Source: Planctomycetales bacterium (GTDB lineage: Bacteria; Planctomycetota; Planctomycetia; Pirellulales; Thermoguttaceae). From it: a stretch of DNA of 8,891 nt. The translations under genes were made by a program, and so were the position numbers. Location: assembly GCA_007122045.1 (NCBI GenBank), contig SKJM01000257.1, forward strand, positions 1-8,891, given 5' to 3'. The notes under the pieces are model-generated. The model saw nothing but the letters and a program-made list of their open reading frames with translations, was not told the origin of the DNA and searched no databases. Every line of letters starts with the position of its first letter. The stretch's first letter is position 1. Shown one piece after another: positions 1 through 5,908 of this stretch.

Positions 1-1404
1 CAGCCAGGGGTCCTCGTCGAGTTGCTTCAGCCCGAGCGCGATCCGCCGCCGCTGTTGGTCCACTGAGAGGACCCGGCACTCGACCTCCTGGCCCTTCTCG
101 ACCACTTCGTTCGGGTGGGTGATTTTCCGGGTCCAGGAGATGTCGCTCACGTGGAGCAGGCCGTCGATGCCCTCCTCGATTTCGATGAACGCGCCGTAAT
201 TGGTCAGGTTGCGGACGACCCCCTTGATGGTGGTGCCGGGTGGGTAGCGTTCGGCCACAAGGTCCCAGGGGTTCTTCTGGGCCTGCTTCATGCCGAGCGA
301 AATTTCCTGCTTCTCCTTGTTGATGGCCAGGACCACCACATCGATCTCGTCGTCGATTTGCACCAGTTCGTTCGGATGGCTGATGCGCCGCGTCCAGGAC
401 ATTTCGCTGATGTGGACCAGTCCCTCGATGCCCTCCTCGATCTTCACGAACGCCCCGTAGGTCATCACGTTGACCACGGTGCCGCGCACCACCGTTCCCA
501 CGGGATACTTCTCTTCGACGTCGTCCCATGGGCTGGCGCTCTTTTGCTTCAACCCCAGGCCGATCTTCTCCTTCTCGTAATCGATGTGAAGGATTTGGAC
601 CTCGAGTTCCTGGTCGATGCTGACCATCTCCGACGGATGGGCGATACGGCCCCAGCTCATGTCCGTAATATGCAGCAGGCCGTCGATGCCGCCCAGATCG
701 ACGAAGGCGCCAAACTCGGCGATGTTCTTCACCACGCCGCGGCGCCGCTGCCCGACGGCCAAGTCGCTGAGCAGTTGCGACTTCTTTTCCGCCCGCTCCT
801 CCTCGATGAGCGCCCGGCGGCTGACCACGATATTCCGCCGCGTCTCGTCGATCTTCAGCACGAGGCACTGGATGGTGCGGCTGATGTAGTCGCCGATATC
901 GGCCGGCCGGCGGATGTCGACCTGGCTGGCGGGCAGGAAGACGTTGACGCCGATGTCGACCAGCAGCCCCCCCTTGATCTTCCGCGTGGCCACGCCGGTA
1001 ACCACGTCGCCCTCGTGGACCTTCTCCATCACCTGCAACCACGCCTCGATGCGCTCGGCTTTGCGCTTCGAGAGGGTGATCATGCCGCGGCATTCATCGA
1101 TGATGCCTTGGGCGTCCTCGACTTCCTCGACGAGCACCTTGATCTCATCGCCCGGTTCGGGAAGCGGTTCCCCGTCGTCCCATTCGTTGCGGAAGACGAT
1201 GCCCTCGCTCTTGTAGCCGACGTCGACGAGGACGACCTCGCCTTCGACGCGAAGCACCTTGCCTTCGACGATCTTGTTCACTTCGACGTCGCGGGTACCC
1301 CACTCGTCGATTTCCTCCAGCGGCGTGCCCGCGAGGGCTTCGCCAATTTCCTGTTGCCAATCTTCGGCGAGGTCGAGGCCTCGAATCAGGTTGCGGTTGA
1401 CCAT
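1..1404 (-). CDS. rpsA: 30S ribosomal protein S1, C-terminus beyond the left edge
   Basis: The minus strand is open from an ATG at 1404-1402 to base 1, giving 468 residues without a stop. The protein carries five S1 (OB-fold RNA-binding) repeats at about residues 44-114, 131-197, 217-287, 302-374 and 389-461. The last three are strongly alike: each has a GAF(V/I) strand, then GL(L/V)H(I/V)S-type and SW motifs, then HP(S/N)E. The sequence ends at DEDPWL, just where a sixth repeat would begin, as expected for a six-repeat S1. S1 sits on the small ribosomal subunit and helps recruit and unfold mRNA. No convincing Shine-Dalgarno sequence precedes the ATG (upstream bases ACCCCCTAACATTT). It is the last visible gene of the hydG-cmk-plsC-rpsA run, and cmk and rpsA are neighbours in many bacteria. 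The identification is certain; the start is probable. Confidence 0.96.
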   Translation of the reverse strand, partial: MVNRNLIRGLDLAEDWQQEIGEALAGTPLEEIDEWGTRDVEVNKIVEGKVLRVEGEVVLVDVGYKSEGIVFRNEWDDGEPLPEPGDEIKVLVEEVEDAQGIIDECRGMITLSKRKAERIEAWLQVMEKVHEGDVVTGVATRKIKGGLLVDIGVNVFLPASQVDIRRPADIGDYISRTIQCLVLKIDETRRNIVVSRRALIEEERAEKKSQLLSDLAVGQRRRGVVKNIAEFGAFVDLGGIDGLLHITDMSWGRIAHPSEMVSIDQELEVQILHIDYEKEKIGLGLKQKSASPWDDVEEKYPVGTVVRGTVVNVMTYGAFVKIEEGIEGLVHISEMSWTRRISHPNELVQIDDEIDVVVLAINKEKQEISLGMKQAQKNPWDLVAERYPPGTTIKGVVRNLTNYGAFIEIEEGIDGLLHVSDISWTRKITHPNEVVEKGQEVECRVLSVDQQRRRIALGLKQLDEDPWL

Positions 1405-1452
1405 AAATGTTAGGGGGTGGGTAAGGCCGAAACAACGTTCTCCGGCGCGGGA

Positions 1453-1467
1453 CTCGCCGCCGGCGAG
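1453..1467 (-). other. Inverted repeat in the rpsA leader
   Basis: CTCGCC (1453-1458) and GGCGAG (1462-1467) can form a perfect 6-bp stem with a 3-base loop, about 50 bases before the rpsA start. No T-run follows on the minus strand, so it is not a typical intrinsic terminator. It could fold in the rpsA leader RNA, but in such GC-rich DNA it may also be chance. Confidence 0.3.
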
Positions 1468-1512
1468 CAACGCGGGAACGCAACCGGGGTTAGGAACCGT
1501 GCCGCCAACCTC

Positions 1513-1530
1513 GCCCCCGACGCCGGGGGC
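1513..1530 (-). other. GC-rich hairpin between plsC and rpsA
   Basis: GCCCCC (1513-1518) and GGGGGC (1525-1530) form a perfect 6-bp all-GC stem with a 6-base loop, 29 bases after the plsC stop. On the minus strand it is not followed by a T-run. It may reduce read-through from plsC, protect the 3' end of the upstream mRNA, or lie at the start of a separate rpsA transcript. The role is inferred only. Confidence 0.35.
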
Positions 1531-1537
1531 TATACCA
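1529..1537 (-). promoter_or_regulatory. Possible extended -10 element upstream of rpsA
   Basis: On the minus strand the bases TGGTATAGC fit an extended -10 element (TGn followed by a TATAAT-like hexamer, here TATAGC). No TTGACA-like hexamer lies 16-18 bases upstream. If active, it would give rpsA its own transcript with a leader of roughly 120 bases containing both GC-rich hairpins. The match is weak and unsupported by any other signal. Confidence 0.2.
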
Positions 1538-1559
1538 GAAGGGCTGCCGGGCAAACAGA

Positions 1560-2333
1560 TCAGTATAACGGTCCTTCGCCCGCGCGACAACCGCACCCCC
1601 GCCCGGCGAAAGCAAAATTCGCAGAATTCCACCGCGCCCGGAGCATGGCGTGGCCGGCCCGCACCCGGCGCTCCACCTCGGCCAATAGGTCGCGTTCGGT
1701 CATCGCTTCGATCTGATCGGGCAAGATAGGCGGCCCGTAGTGGATGTAGATTCTACCGGGTTTGGGAAGGCGCCGCATAATGGGCCACGCTTGGTAGGCC
1801 CCTTCGATGGCCACGGGAAGGATCGCCGCGCGGCTCCGCGCCGCCAGGGCCGCAAAGCCGGGAAGAAACGGTTGAATCTCGCCCGTTTCGGTGCGGGCCC
1901 CCTCGGGAAACACCAGCACCATTTCCCCCCGTTTCAGCCGTCGCAAGGATTCCCTCATACCCGAAAGCCCCATGCCATCGCGATCGATCGGAATCGCGTC
2001 GAGCGAATGGATCAGCCACCGGAAGGGGGCAAACCGGAACAACGTAGCGCGGGCGAGATAGTTCATGCGCCGAGCGCAGCCCAACCCTACAAGGGGTGGG
2101 TCGAAAAAACTTTGGTGATTGGCCGCCACCAGGACCCCACCCGAACAAGGTATATTGTACCGGCCGGAATGACGCACTTGCCAGCCCAAAACGGCCGCCA
2201 GTTGCACCGGCACACGGAGCGACTCGTACCACATGCGGCTGGCAAGGGGGCGATCGGCGGTGGAAAACTTGTCATTGGTCATGCTTGTTCCGCTGGTAAC
2301 GGCTGACGCACCGATTGGGGGGCGTGTGTCCAT
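1560..2333 (-). CDS. plsC: 1-acyl-sn-glycerol-3-phosphate acyltransferase (PlsC family)
   Basis: The 257-residue product belongs to the PlsC/LPLAT acyltransferases, which transfer an acyl group to lysophosphatidic acid to make phosphatidic acid, at the inner face of the cytoplasmic membrane. The catalytic HX4D motif is NHQSFFDP (His73, Asp78). The glycerol-phosphate-binding motif FPEGAR lies at 142-147, and the later GFAALA (159-164) and ILPVAI (171-176) blocks are also typical. The first ATG is at 2333. A second in-frame ATG at 2282 (Met18, MTNDKF) would remove a low-complexity N-terminus, and neither has a strong ribosome site, so the true start is uncertain. The C-terminal tail after about residue 235 is Gly/Arg-rich and not recognisable. 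The gene begins 30 bases after cmk, the usual cmk-plsC pairing. Exact acyl-acceptor specificity cannot be read from the sequence. Confidence 0.92.
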   Translation of the reverse strand: MDTRPPIGASAVTSGTSMTNDKFSTADRPLASRMWYESLRVPVQLAAVLGWQVRHSGRYNIPCSGGVLVAANHQSFFDPPLVGLGCARRMNYLARATLFRFAPFRWLIHSLDAIPIDRDGMGLSGMRESLRRLKRGEMVLVFPEGARTETGEIQPFLPGFAALAARSRAAILPVAIEGAYQAWPIMRRLPKPGRIYIHYGPPILPDQIEAMTERDLLAEVERRVRAGHAMLRARWNSANFAFAGRGCGCRAGEGPLY

Positions 2334-2341
2334 CTGCCTAA

Positions 2342-2354
2342 GGGGAAAGTCCCC
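2342..2354 (-). other. Short hairpin between cmk and plsC
   Basis: On the minus strand GGGGA-CTT-TCCCC forms a perfect 5-bp stem with a 3-base loop inside the 30-base gap between the cmk stop and the plsC ATG at 2333. It could modulate entry at plsC or favour the internal ATG at 2282. It is too short and isolated to assign a role. Confidence 0.25.
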
Positions 2355-2363
2355 GGGCGATGG

Positions 2364-3017
2364 TTACGTTTGCCGTCGGGCGTTTACCAATTCTACCAGA
2401 CGATCGACCACCGCGTCGAACGGCATCCCGTCGGTATCGACCTCCACGGCGTCCGGGGCTCGGCGCAGCGTCCCGACGGGCCGGGCGGCATCTTCCCGGT
2501 CGCGCTGCGCCTGCTGCGCCAAAACCTCGTCGAACGAAGCCCTCTCGCCTTGGCGCTCCAGATCCCGGAGGCGGCGCCGGGCGCGTTCTTCCGGGCTGGC
2601 CGTCAGAAAAATCTTCAGTTGGGCATCGGGAAACGCCACCGTCCCCTGGTCGCGCCCTTCCGTCACCACGTCTTCCCCCGCCGCCAACCGGCGCTGAAGC
2701 GCGACCAAGCGGTCGCGCACCCGGGCGTTATCGGCGGCGTAGCGCGTCGCGGCCGTCACGTCCGGATGCCGCACGGCGGCGGTCACGTCCTCCCCGTCGA
2801 GCAGGGTCCGGTCGCCGTCGACCTCGATGTGCAACTTCTCGGCCAGCCGGGCCAACGCATCGGGGCGCGACCAATCGACCCCCGCGCGCAGCCCGGCCAA
2901 CGCCACCGCTCGGTACATCGCCCCGGTGTCGAGGAATCGGAACCCCACCCGCCGGGCCAGGGCCCGGGCCACCGAACTCTTCCCCGCCCCGGCCGGTCCG
3001 TCCATCGTGATAATCAT
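2364..3017 (-). CDS. cmk: Cytidylate (CMP/dCMP) kinase
   Basis: This 217-residue protein phosphorylates CMP and dCMP to their diphosphates with ATP in the cytoplasm, feeding CTP, lipid and DNA synthesis. The Walker A loop GPAGAGKS is at residues 7-14 and DTGAMYRA at 30-37. EGRDQGTVAFPDA (120-132) matches the family's EGRDIGT-type motif with Gln for Ile. The arginine-rich LID lies at about 145-163, followed by QRDREDAARP (171-180) and VDTD (193-196). The length is normal for the family. I chose the ATG at 3017 because MIITMDGPAGAGKS is the usual N-terminus and GAGG lies just upstream. A TTG at 3050 would add 11 residues and overlap the hydG stop. The gene lies 29 bases after hydG and 30 bases before plsC, so the three are probably one transcript. 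Confidence 0.96.
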   Translation of the reverse strand: MIITMDGPAGAGKSSVARALARRVGFRFLDTGAMYRAVALAGLRAGVDWSRPDALARLAEKLHIEVDGDRTLLDGEDVTAAVRHPDVTAATRYAADNARVRDRLVALQRRLAAGEDVVTEGRDQGTVAFPDAQLKIFLTASPEERARRRLRDLERQGERASFDEVLAQQAQRDREDAARPVGTLRRAPDAVEVDTDGMPFDAVVDRLVELVNARRQT

Positions 3018-3046
3018 GGCCCTCAGCCGACGATCAGCAGAGCGAG

Positions 3047-4471
3047 TCAAATGTACAGGTCCCGCTCATCGGTCTCCCGAATCTGCCGCAGCCTGTGCCG
3101 CAGTGCGTCCTTGCGCGCTCCCTCCGGTAGTCTGTCCAGCTCGCGCTCGACGGCGGCCTCGCCGGCCGCGCGGGTGGCGGGGCTGGCGTAGTCGACCAGG
3201 TATTCCATGAGCGTCGCGAGCGCGTTCGGCGTGCAAAACCGTTGGATGAAACCGGGAATGGCAAACTCCATGAAGTGCTCCCCGGTGCGACCCAGCCGGT
3301 AGCACGCCGTGCAGAAGCTCGGCACGTAGCCGTTGAGAAGCAGCTCGCCCATCACCTCATCCAGCGGACGGATGTCGCCAAGCTGGAACTGCTCGTGTTC
3401 GAGCACCTGGGCATCGCCCGCTTCGGTATACCCACCCAGTTCAATCCGGCTGCCGGCGTCGATCTGCGAGACGCCCAGGGCCAGCACCTCGCGGCGCAGT
3501 TGGGGCGCCTCCCGCGCGGTCAGGATCAGCCCCGTGTACGGCACCGCCAGCCGCAGAATGGCCACCAGCCGCTTGAAGTCGTCATCGGGTACCCGCCATC
3601 GGGCGGGAAGCTGCACGCCGCTGGCCGGTTGCAGCCGCGGGAAGCTGATCGTATGCGGTCCCACGCCGTAGCAGCTTGCCAAGTGCCGCGCGTGCGCCAC
3701 GAGGCCGAGGACCTCGAACCGCCAGTCGTACAGCCCGAACAATGCGCCGATGCCCACGTCGTCGCAGCCGGCTTCCATGGCCCGGGCCACCGCGTCGAGC
3801 CGCCATAGGTAGTCGGCCTTGGGGGTATGGCCGGGATGGGCCCGTTCGTAGGTGGCGTGATGATAGGTTTCCTGGAATATCTGATAGGTTCCGATTCCGG
3901 CGGCCTTGACCGTGCGGAAGCCTTCGTGGTCGAGCGGGGCGGCGTTGATGTTCACCCGGCGAATATCGCCCCGCCCGGCCCGCACCGAATACACCTCGCC
4001 CACGCAATCGGCGATGAACTGCGGTGAGTAGCGGGGGTGTTCGCCGAACACGAGGATGATGCGGCGGTGCCCTTTGTTCTCCAGGGCTTCGACCTGCGCC
4101 CGCAACTCGGCTGGCGAAAGGGTGCGGCGCAAGGCGGCGGGGTTCGAGCGGCGGAAGGCGCAGTAGCGGCAGTCGTTCGTACACCGGTTTCCGACGTACA
4201 GCGGCGCGAACAGCACGATGCGGTTGCCGTACACGTCGCGTTTCAGCCTGCGGGCGGCGTCGAACACCTCCTCGCGCACGTCGGGCCCGTCGGCCGCCAC
4301 GAGCGCGGCCGTCTCAGCCAAATCGAGCGGCTCCTTACCGATCGCCTTGGCTATGGCCTCGCGCACGCGGCCCCGATCGGCCGGCTGTGCGAGCAGGCCG
4401 TTGAGCCGCTCCTCGTCGATGAAGTCAGCGGCGCTTTCGCTTAGTCGCAAATGGTCGGTAACAGAAGTCAT
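3047..4471 (-). CDS. hydG: HydG-type radical SAM tyrosine lyase
   Basis: The 474-residue protein is a radical-SAM enzyme of the ThiH/HydG group. The SAM-binding cluster motif CX3CX2C is Cys97, Cys101 and Cys104 (CTNDCRYC). The C-terminal CX2CX22C motif is Cys387, Cys390 and Cys413, which marks HydG and is spaced differently from ThiH. In known HydG this second cluster carries the extra iron on which CO and cyanide from tyrosine are assembled for the [FeFe]-hydrogenase H-cluster. His273 in GPHTIS probably corresponds to the histidine that holds this extra iron. Other HydG-like blocks are YGNRIVLFAPLY (81-92), FGEHP (142-146), FQETYH (199-204) and the terminal RDLYI. Length matches the family. 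hydE, hydF and hydrogenase genes are absent here, and cmk follows 29 bases later. HydG is strongly supported as a family; its physiological role in this organism is open. Confidence 0.92.
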   Translation of the reverse strand: MTSVTDHLRLSESAADFIDEERLNGLLAQPADRGRVREAIAKAIGKEPLDLAETAALVAADGPDVREEVFDAARRLKRDVYGNRIVLFAPLYVGNRCTNDCRYCAFRRSNPAALRRTLSPAELRAQVEALENKGHRRIILVFGEHPRYSPQFIADCVGEVYSVRAGRGDIRRVNINAAPLDHEGFRTVKAAGIGTYQIFQETYHHATYERAHPGHTPKADYLWRLDAVARAMEAGCDDVGIGALFGLYDWRFEVLGLVAHARHLASCYGVGPHTISFPRLQPASGVQLPARWRVPDDDFKRLVAILRLAVPYTGLILTAREAPQLRREVLALGVSQIDAGSRIELGGYTEAGDAQVLEHEQFQLGDIRPLDEVMGELLLNGYVPSFCTACYRLGRTGEHFMEFAIPGFIQRFCTPNALATLMEYLVDYASPATRAAGEAAVERELDRLPEGARKDALRHRLRQIRETDERDLYI

Positions 4472-4477
4472 GATGGT

Positions 4478-4483
4478 ATTCTA
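4478..4483 (-). promoter_or_regulatory. -10-like hexamer immediately upstream of hydG
   Basis: On the minus strand TAGAAT (5 of 6 matches to TATAAT) ends 6 bases before the hydG ATG. No -35 match lies at the right distance (the hexamer at 17-base spacing reads TCCTCC). If functional, transcription would begin at or next to the A of the start codon and give a leaderless mRNA, consistent with the absence of a ribosome-binding site there. This rests on one hexamer. Confidence 0.25.
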
Positions 4484-4674
4484 CCGCTTTGGGCGGAACG
4501 GGAGGAGGGAGTGTGGAATGCCGGCGCCGATTCAGGGGTGGGGGTCGCGGCGACGGGGCCTGAATGGTATGCTCTATCCCCTACGGACCCGATCCTCCCC
4601 GGCTGGAAGGACGATCGTTGGCGCAAGCCGGCCGGCGCGTGCGACGACCTACTCGACGCCAGGTCGCACTCGGA

Positions 4675-4703
4675 TTGCGGCACCTTCGCCTCGCAGATAA
4701 ATT
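4675..4703 (+). promoter_or_regulatory. Weak candidate promoter for trxB
   Basis: TTGCGG (4675-4680) and TAAATT (4698-4703) are separated by 17 bases. They match the sigma70 consensus at 3 of 6 and 4 of 6 positions. A start site near 4710 would leave a leader of about 15 bases before the trxB ATG. It is the best-spaced pair I found in this gap, but matches of this quality are expected by chance. Confidence 0.25.
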
Positions 4704-4725
4704 ACCCCCCCGTGTGGACCAAACC

Positions 4726-5772
4726 ATGCCCGAAAAGGTCATTATCATCGGCAGCGGCCCCGCCGCCTGGACTGCCGCCATTTACGCCGCCCGCGCTGAG
4801 CTAAAACCCCTACTTTTCGAGGGGGCCATCACCCAGGAGAACCAGGAGAACGGCACCTTGCCGCTTGGCCAACTTGCCCTGACGACCGAGGTGGAGAACT
4901 ACCCGGGCTTTCCCACCGGCGATCTGAGCGCGTATCTCGACAGCGCGATCGCTCCGCCGCAGCGCAAGGCGTTGCCGCCCCACAAGAAGGAGGGTGTGAG
5001 TGGCCCCGAACTGATGGAGCTGATGCGCCAGCAGGCGAAGAACTTCGGCACGCGCGTCACGACTGACGACATCGTCGAGGTCGACTTCGACCGGCGCCCT
5101 TTCCGCCTGACCGCCTCCGACGGCTCGCAGCACCAGTCGCTTGCCGTGATTGTGGCCACCGGCGCCCGGGCCAATTACCTGGGCCTGCCCTCCGAGCAGC
5201 GGCTGAAGAACCGGGGGGTGAGCGCCTGTGCGGTGTGCGACGGGGCCCTGCCGAGATTCCGCGACAAGCCACTGGTCGTGGTGGGGGGCGGCGATTCGGC
5301 CGTCGAGGAGGCCGATTATCTGGCCAAGTTCGCCAGCAAGGTCTACATGGTCCACCGCCGCGATGAGCTGAGGGCCTCGAAGATCATGGCCAAACGGGCG
5401 ATGGAGCACCCGAAAATCGAAATCCTTTGGAGCCGCGTCGTCGACGAGGTGCTCGGCAACGACGAGGAGGGCGTAACCGGCTGCCGGCTCCGGAGCACCA
5501 GGGGCGAAGGCGAGCAGGAACTGGAAATCAGCGGTTTCTTTCTGGCCATCGGCCACACGCCGAACACGGCATTTCTGCGGGGCAAGCTGGCGATGAACGA
5601 CGCCGGCTACATCCGGTGGACCACCCCCCAGCGGACGTACACCAGCGTGGAAGGCGTTTTCGCCGCCGGCGACGTGGCCGATGATTATTACCGCCAGGCC
5701 GTCACGGCCGCCGGAACCGGCTGCATGGCCGCACTCGACGCCGAGCGGTGGCTGGCCGCCCAGCAGGCGTGA
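4726..5772 (+). CDS. trxB: Thioredoxin-disulfide reductase
   Basis: This complete 348-residue flavoprotein passes electrons from NADPH through FAD to thioredoxin in the cytoplasm. The FAD Rossmann motif [16 protein letters not shown] is at 9-24, the redox-active CAVC at 168-171 (commonly CATC), the NADPH motif [10 protein letters not shown] at 187-196, and HRRDELRAS at 210-218. The C-terminal FAD motif runs from AAGD (313-316) through [11 protein letters not shown] (322-332). Compared with ordinary TrxB (about 310-320 residues), roughly 26 extra residues (66-91) sit between the ENYPGFPTG and SGPELM motifs. The start is the ATG at 4726 because [14 protein letters not shown] is the natural beginning of the FAD domain, although the frame is open further upstream. 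No thioredoxin gene is adjacent. The gene is probably monocistronic, since a strong promoter follows it. Confidence 0.96.
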   Translation: MPEKVIIIGSGPAAWTAAIYAARAELKPLLFEGAITQENQENGTLPLGQLALTTEVENYPGFPTGDLSAYLDSAIAPPQRKALPPHKKEGVSGPELMELMRQQAKNFGTRVTTDDIVEVDFDRRPFRLTASDGSQHQSLAVIVATGARANYLGLPSEQRLKNRGVSACAVCDGALPRFRDKPLVVVGGGDSAVEEADYLAKFASKVYMVHRRDELRASKIMAKRAMEHPKIEILWSRVVDEVLGNDEEGVTGCRLRSTRGEGEQELEISGFFLAIGHTPNTAFLRGKLAMNDAGYIRWTTPQRTYTSVEGVFAAGDVADDYYRQAVTAAGTGCMAALDAERWLAAQQA

Positions 5773-5779
5773 CGGTCCG

Positions 5780-5808
5780 TTGACAACCCCCGGCAGCCAC
5801 GCTAGACT
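5780..5808 (+). promoter_or_regulatory. Near-consensus sigma70-type promoter for the transporter-miaA pair
   Basis: A perfect -35 hexamer TTGACA (5780-5785) is followed after exactly 17 bases by TAGACT (5803-5808), which matches TATAAT at 4 of 6 positions. It begins 8 bases after the trxB stop and points towards the transporter gene. Transcription would begin near 5815, giving a leader of about 95 bases. This is the strongest promoter-like sequence I found in the window. Confidence 0.7.
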
Positions 5809-5829
5809 CGGAGAAATTCCCAGGGTGAG

Positions 5830-5845
5830 CGGCAGGCGTCTGCCG
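5830..5845 (+). other. Leader hairpin upstream of the Nramp-like gene
   Basis: CGGCAG (5830-5835) and CTGCCG (5840-5845) form a perfect 6-bp stem with a GCGT loop, soon after the predicted transcription start. No T-run follows, so it is not an intrinsic terminator. The region does not resemble a metal riboswitch I know. It could be a stabilising 5' structure or chance. Confidence 0.3.
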
Positions 5846-5892
5846 ATCATCCAACGCAGTGCCCTCGATCGGCTAAACCCCAACTCCATACC

Positions 5893-5899
5893 AAGAGGA
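5893..5899 (+). promoter_or_regulatory. Ribosome-binding site deciding the transporter start
   Basis: AAGAGGA lies 9 bases before the ATG at 5909, the best Shine-Dalgarno-like match in this window. It supports 5909 over the far-upstream ATG in the same open frame at 5681, which lies inside trxB. Confidence 0.65.
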
Positions 5900-5908
5900 C
5901 GTACCGTC

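Larger units (their letters stand above)
4472..4725. other. Divergent intergenic region hydG / trxB
   Basis: These 254 bases separate the minus-strand hydG start from the plus-strand trxB start. The in-frame extension of trxB upstream to 4564 encodes an Arg/Pro-rich stretch unlike any reductase N-terminus, so I treat it as non-coding. A 10-bp palindrome GCCGGCCGGC lies at 4627-4636. I see no RNA gene, no clear operator, and only weak promoter-like hexamers, listed separately. Confidence 0.6.

Noticed and set aside
115..1413. 432-residue open frame on the plus strand
   Set aside because: It is antisense to the five-repeat S1 protein, and its His/Asp/Leu-rich translation (HVDHGAAH-like) is typical of the reverse complement of a GC-rich gene.
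2342..2354. GGGGACTTTCCCC palindrome resembling a eukaryotic NF-kB site
   Set aside because: The likeness has no meaning in a bacterium. It is kept only as a short hairpin.
3018..3050. TTG start adding 11 residues to cmk
   Set aside because: The family normally begins right before the Walker A loop, and the ATG at 3017 has GAGG just upstream. The TTG would overlap the hydG stop.
3047..4471. ThiH or biotin-synthase-like identity for the radical SAM protein
   Set aside because: The C-terminal CX2CX22C motif and the N-terminal YGNRIVLFAPLY block are features of HydG and not of ThiH or BioB.
4564..4725. 54-residue upstream extension of trxB
   Set aside because: The stretch is Arg/Pro-rich with no match to reductase or signal-peptide character. 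The FAD domain begins at the ATG at 4726.
5830..5845. Intrinsic terminator for trxB
   Set aside because: The stem is short, has no following T-run, and lies downstream of a strong promoter reading the same way.
5681..5908. Upstream extension of the transporter frame into trxB
   Set aside because: The first 76 codons overlap trxB in another frame and the promoter. The ATG at 5909 has a proper ribosome site and begins the natural N-terminus.
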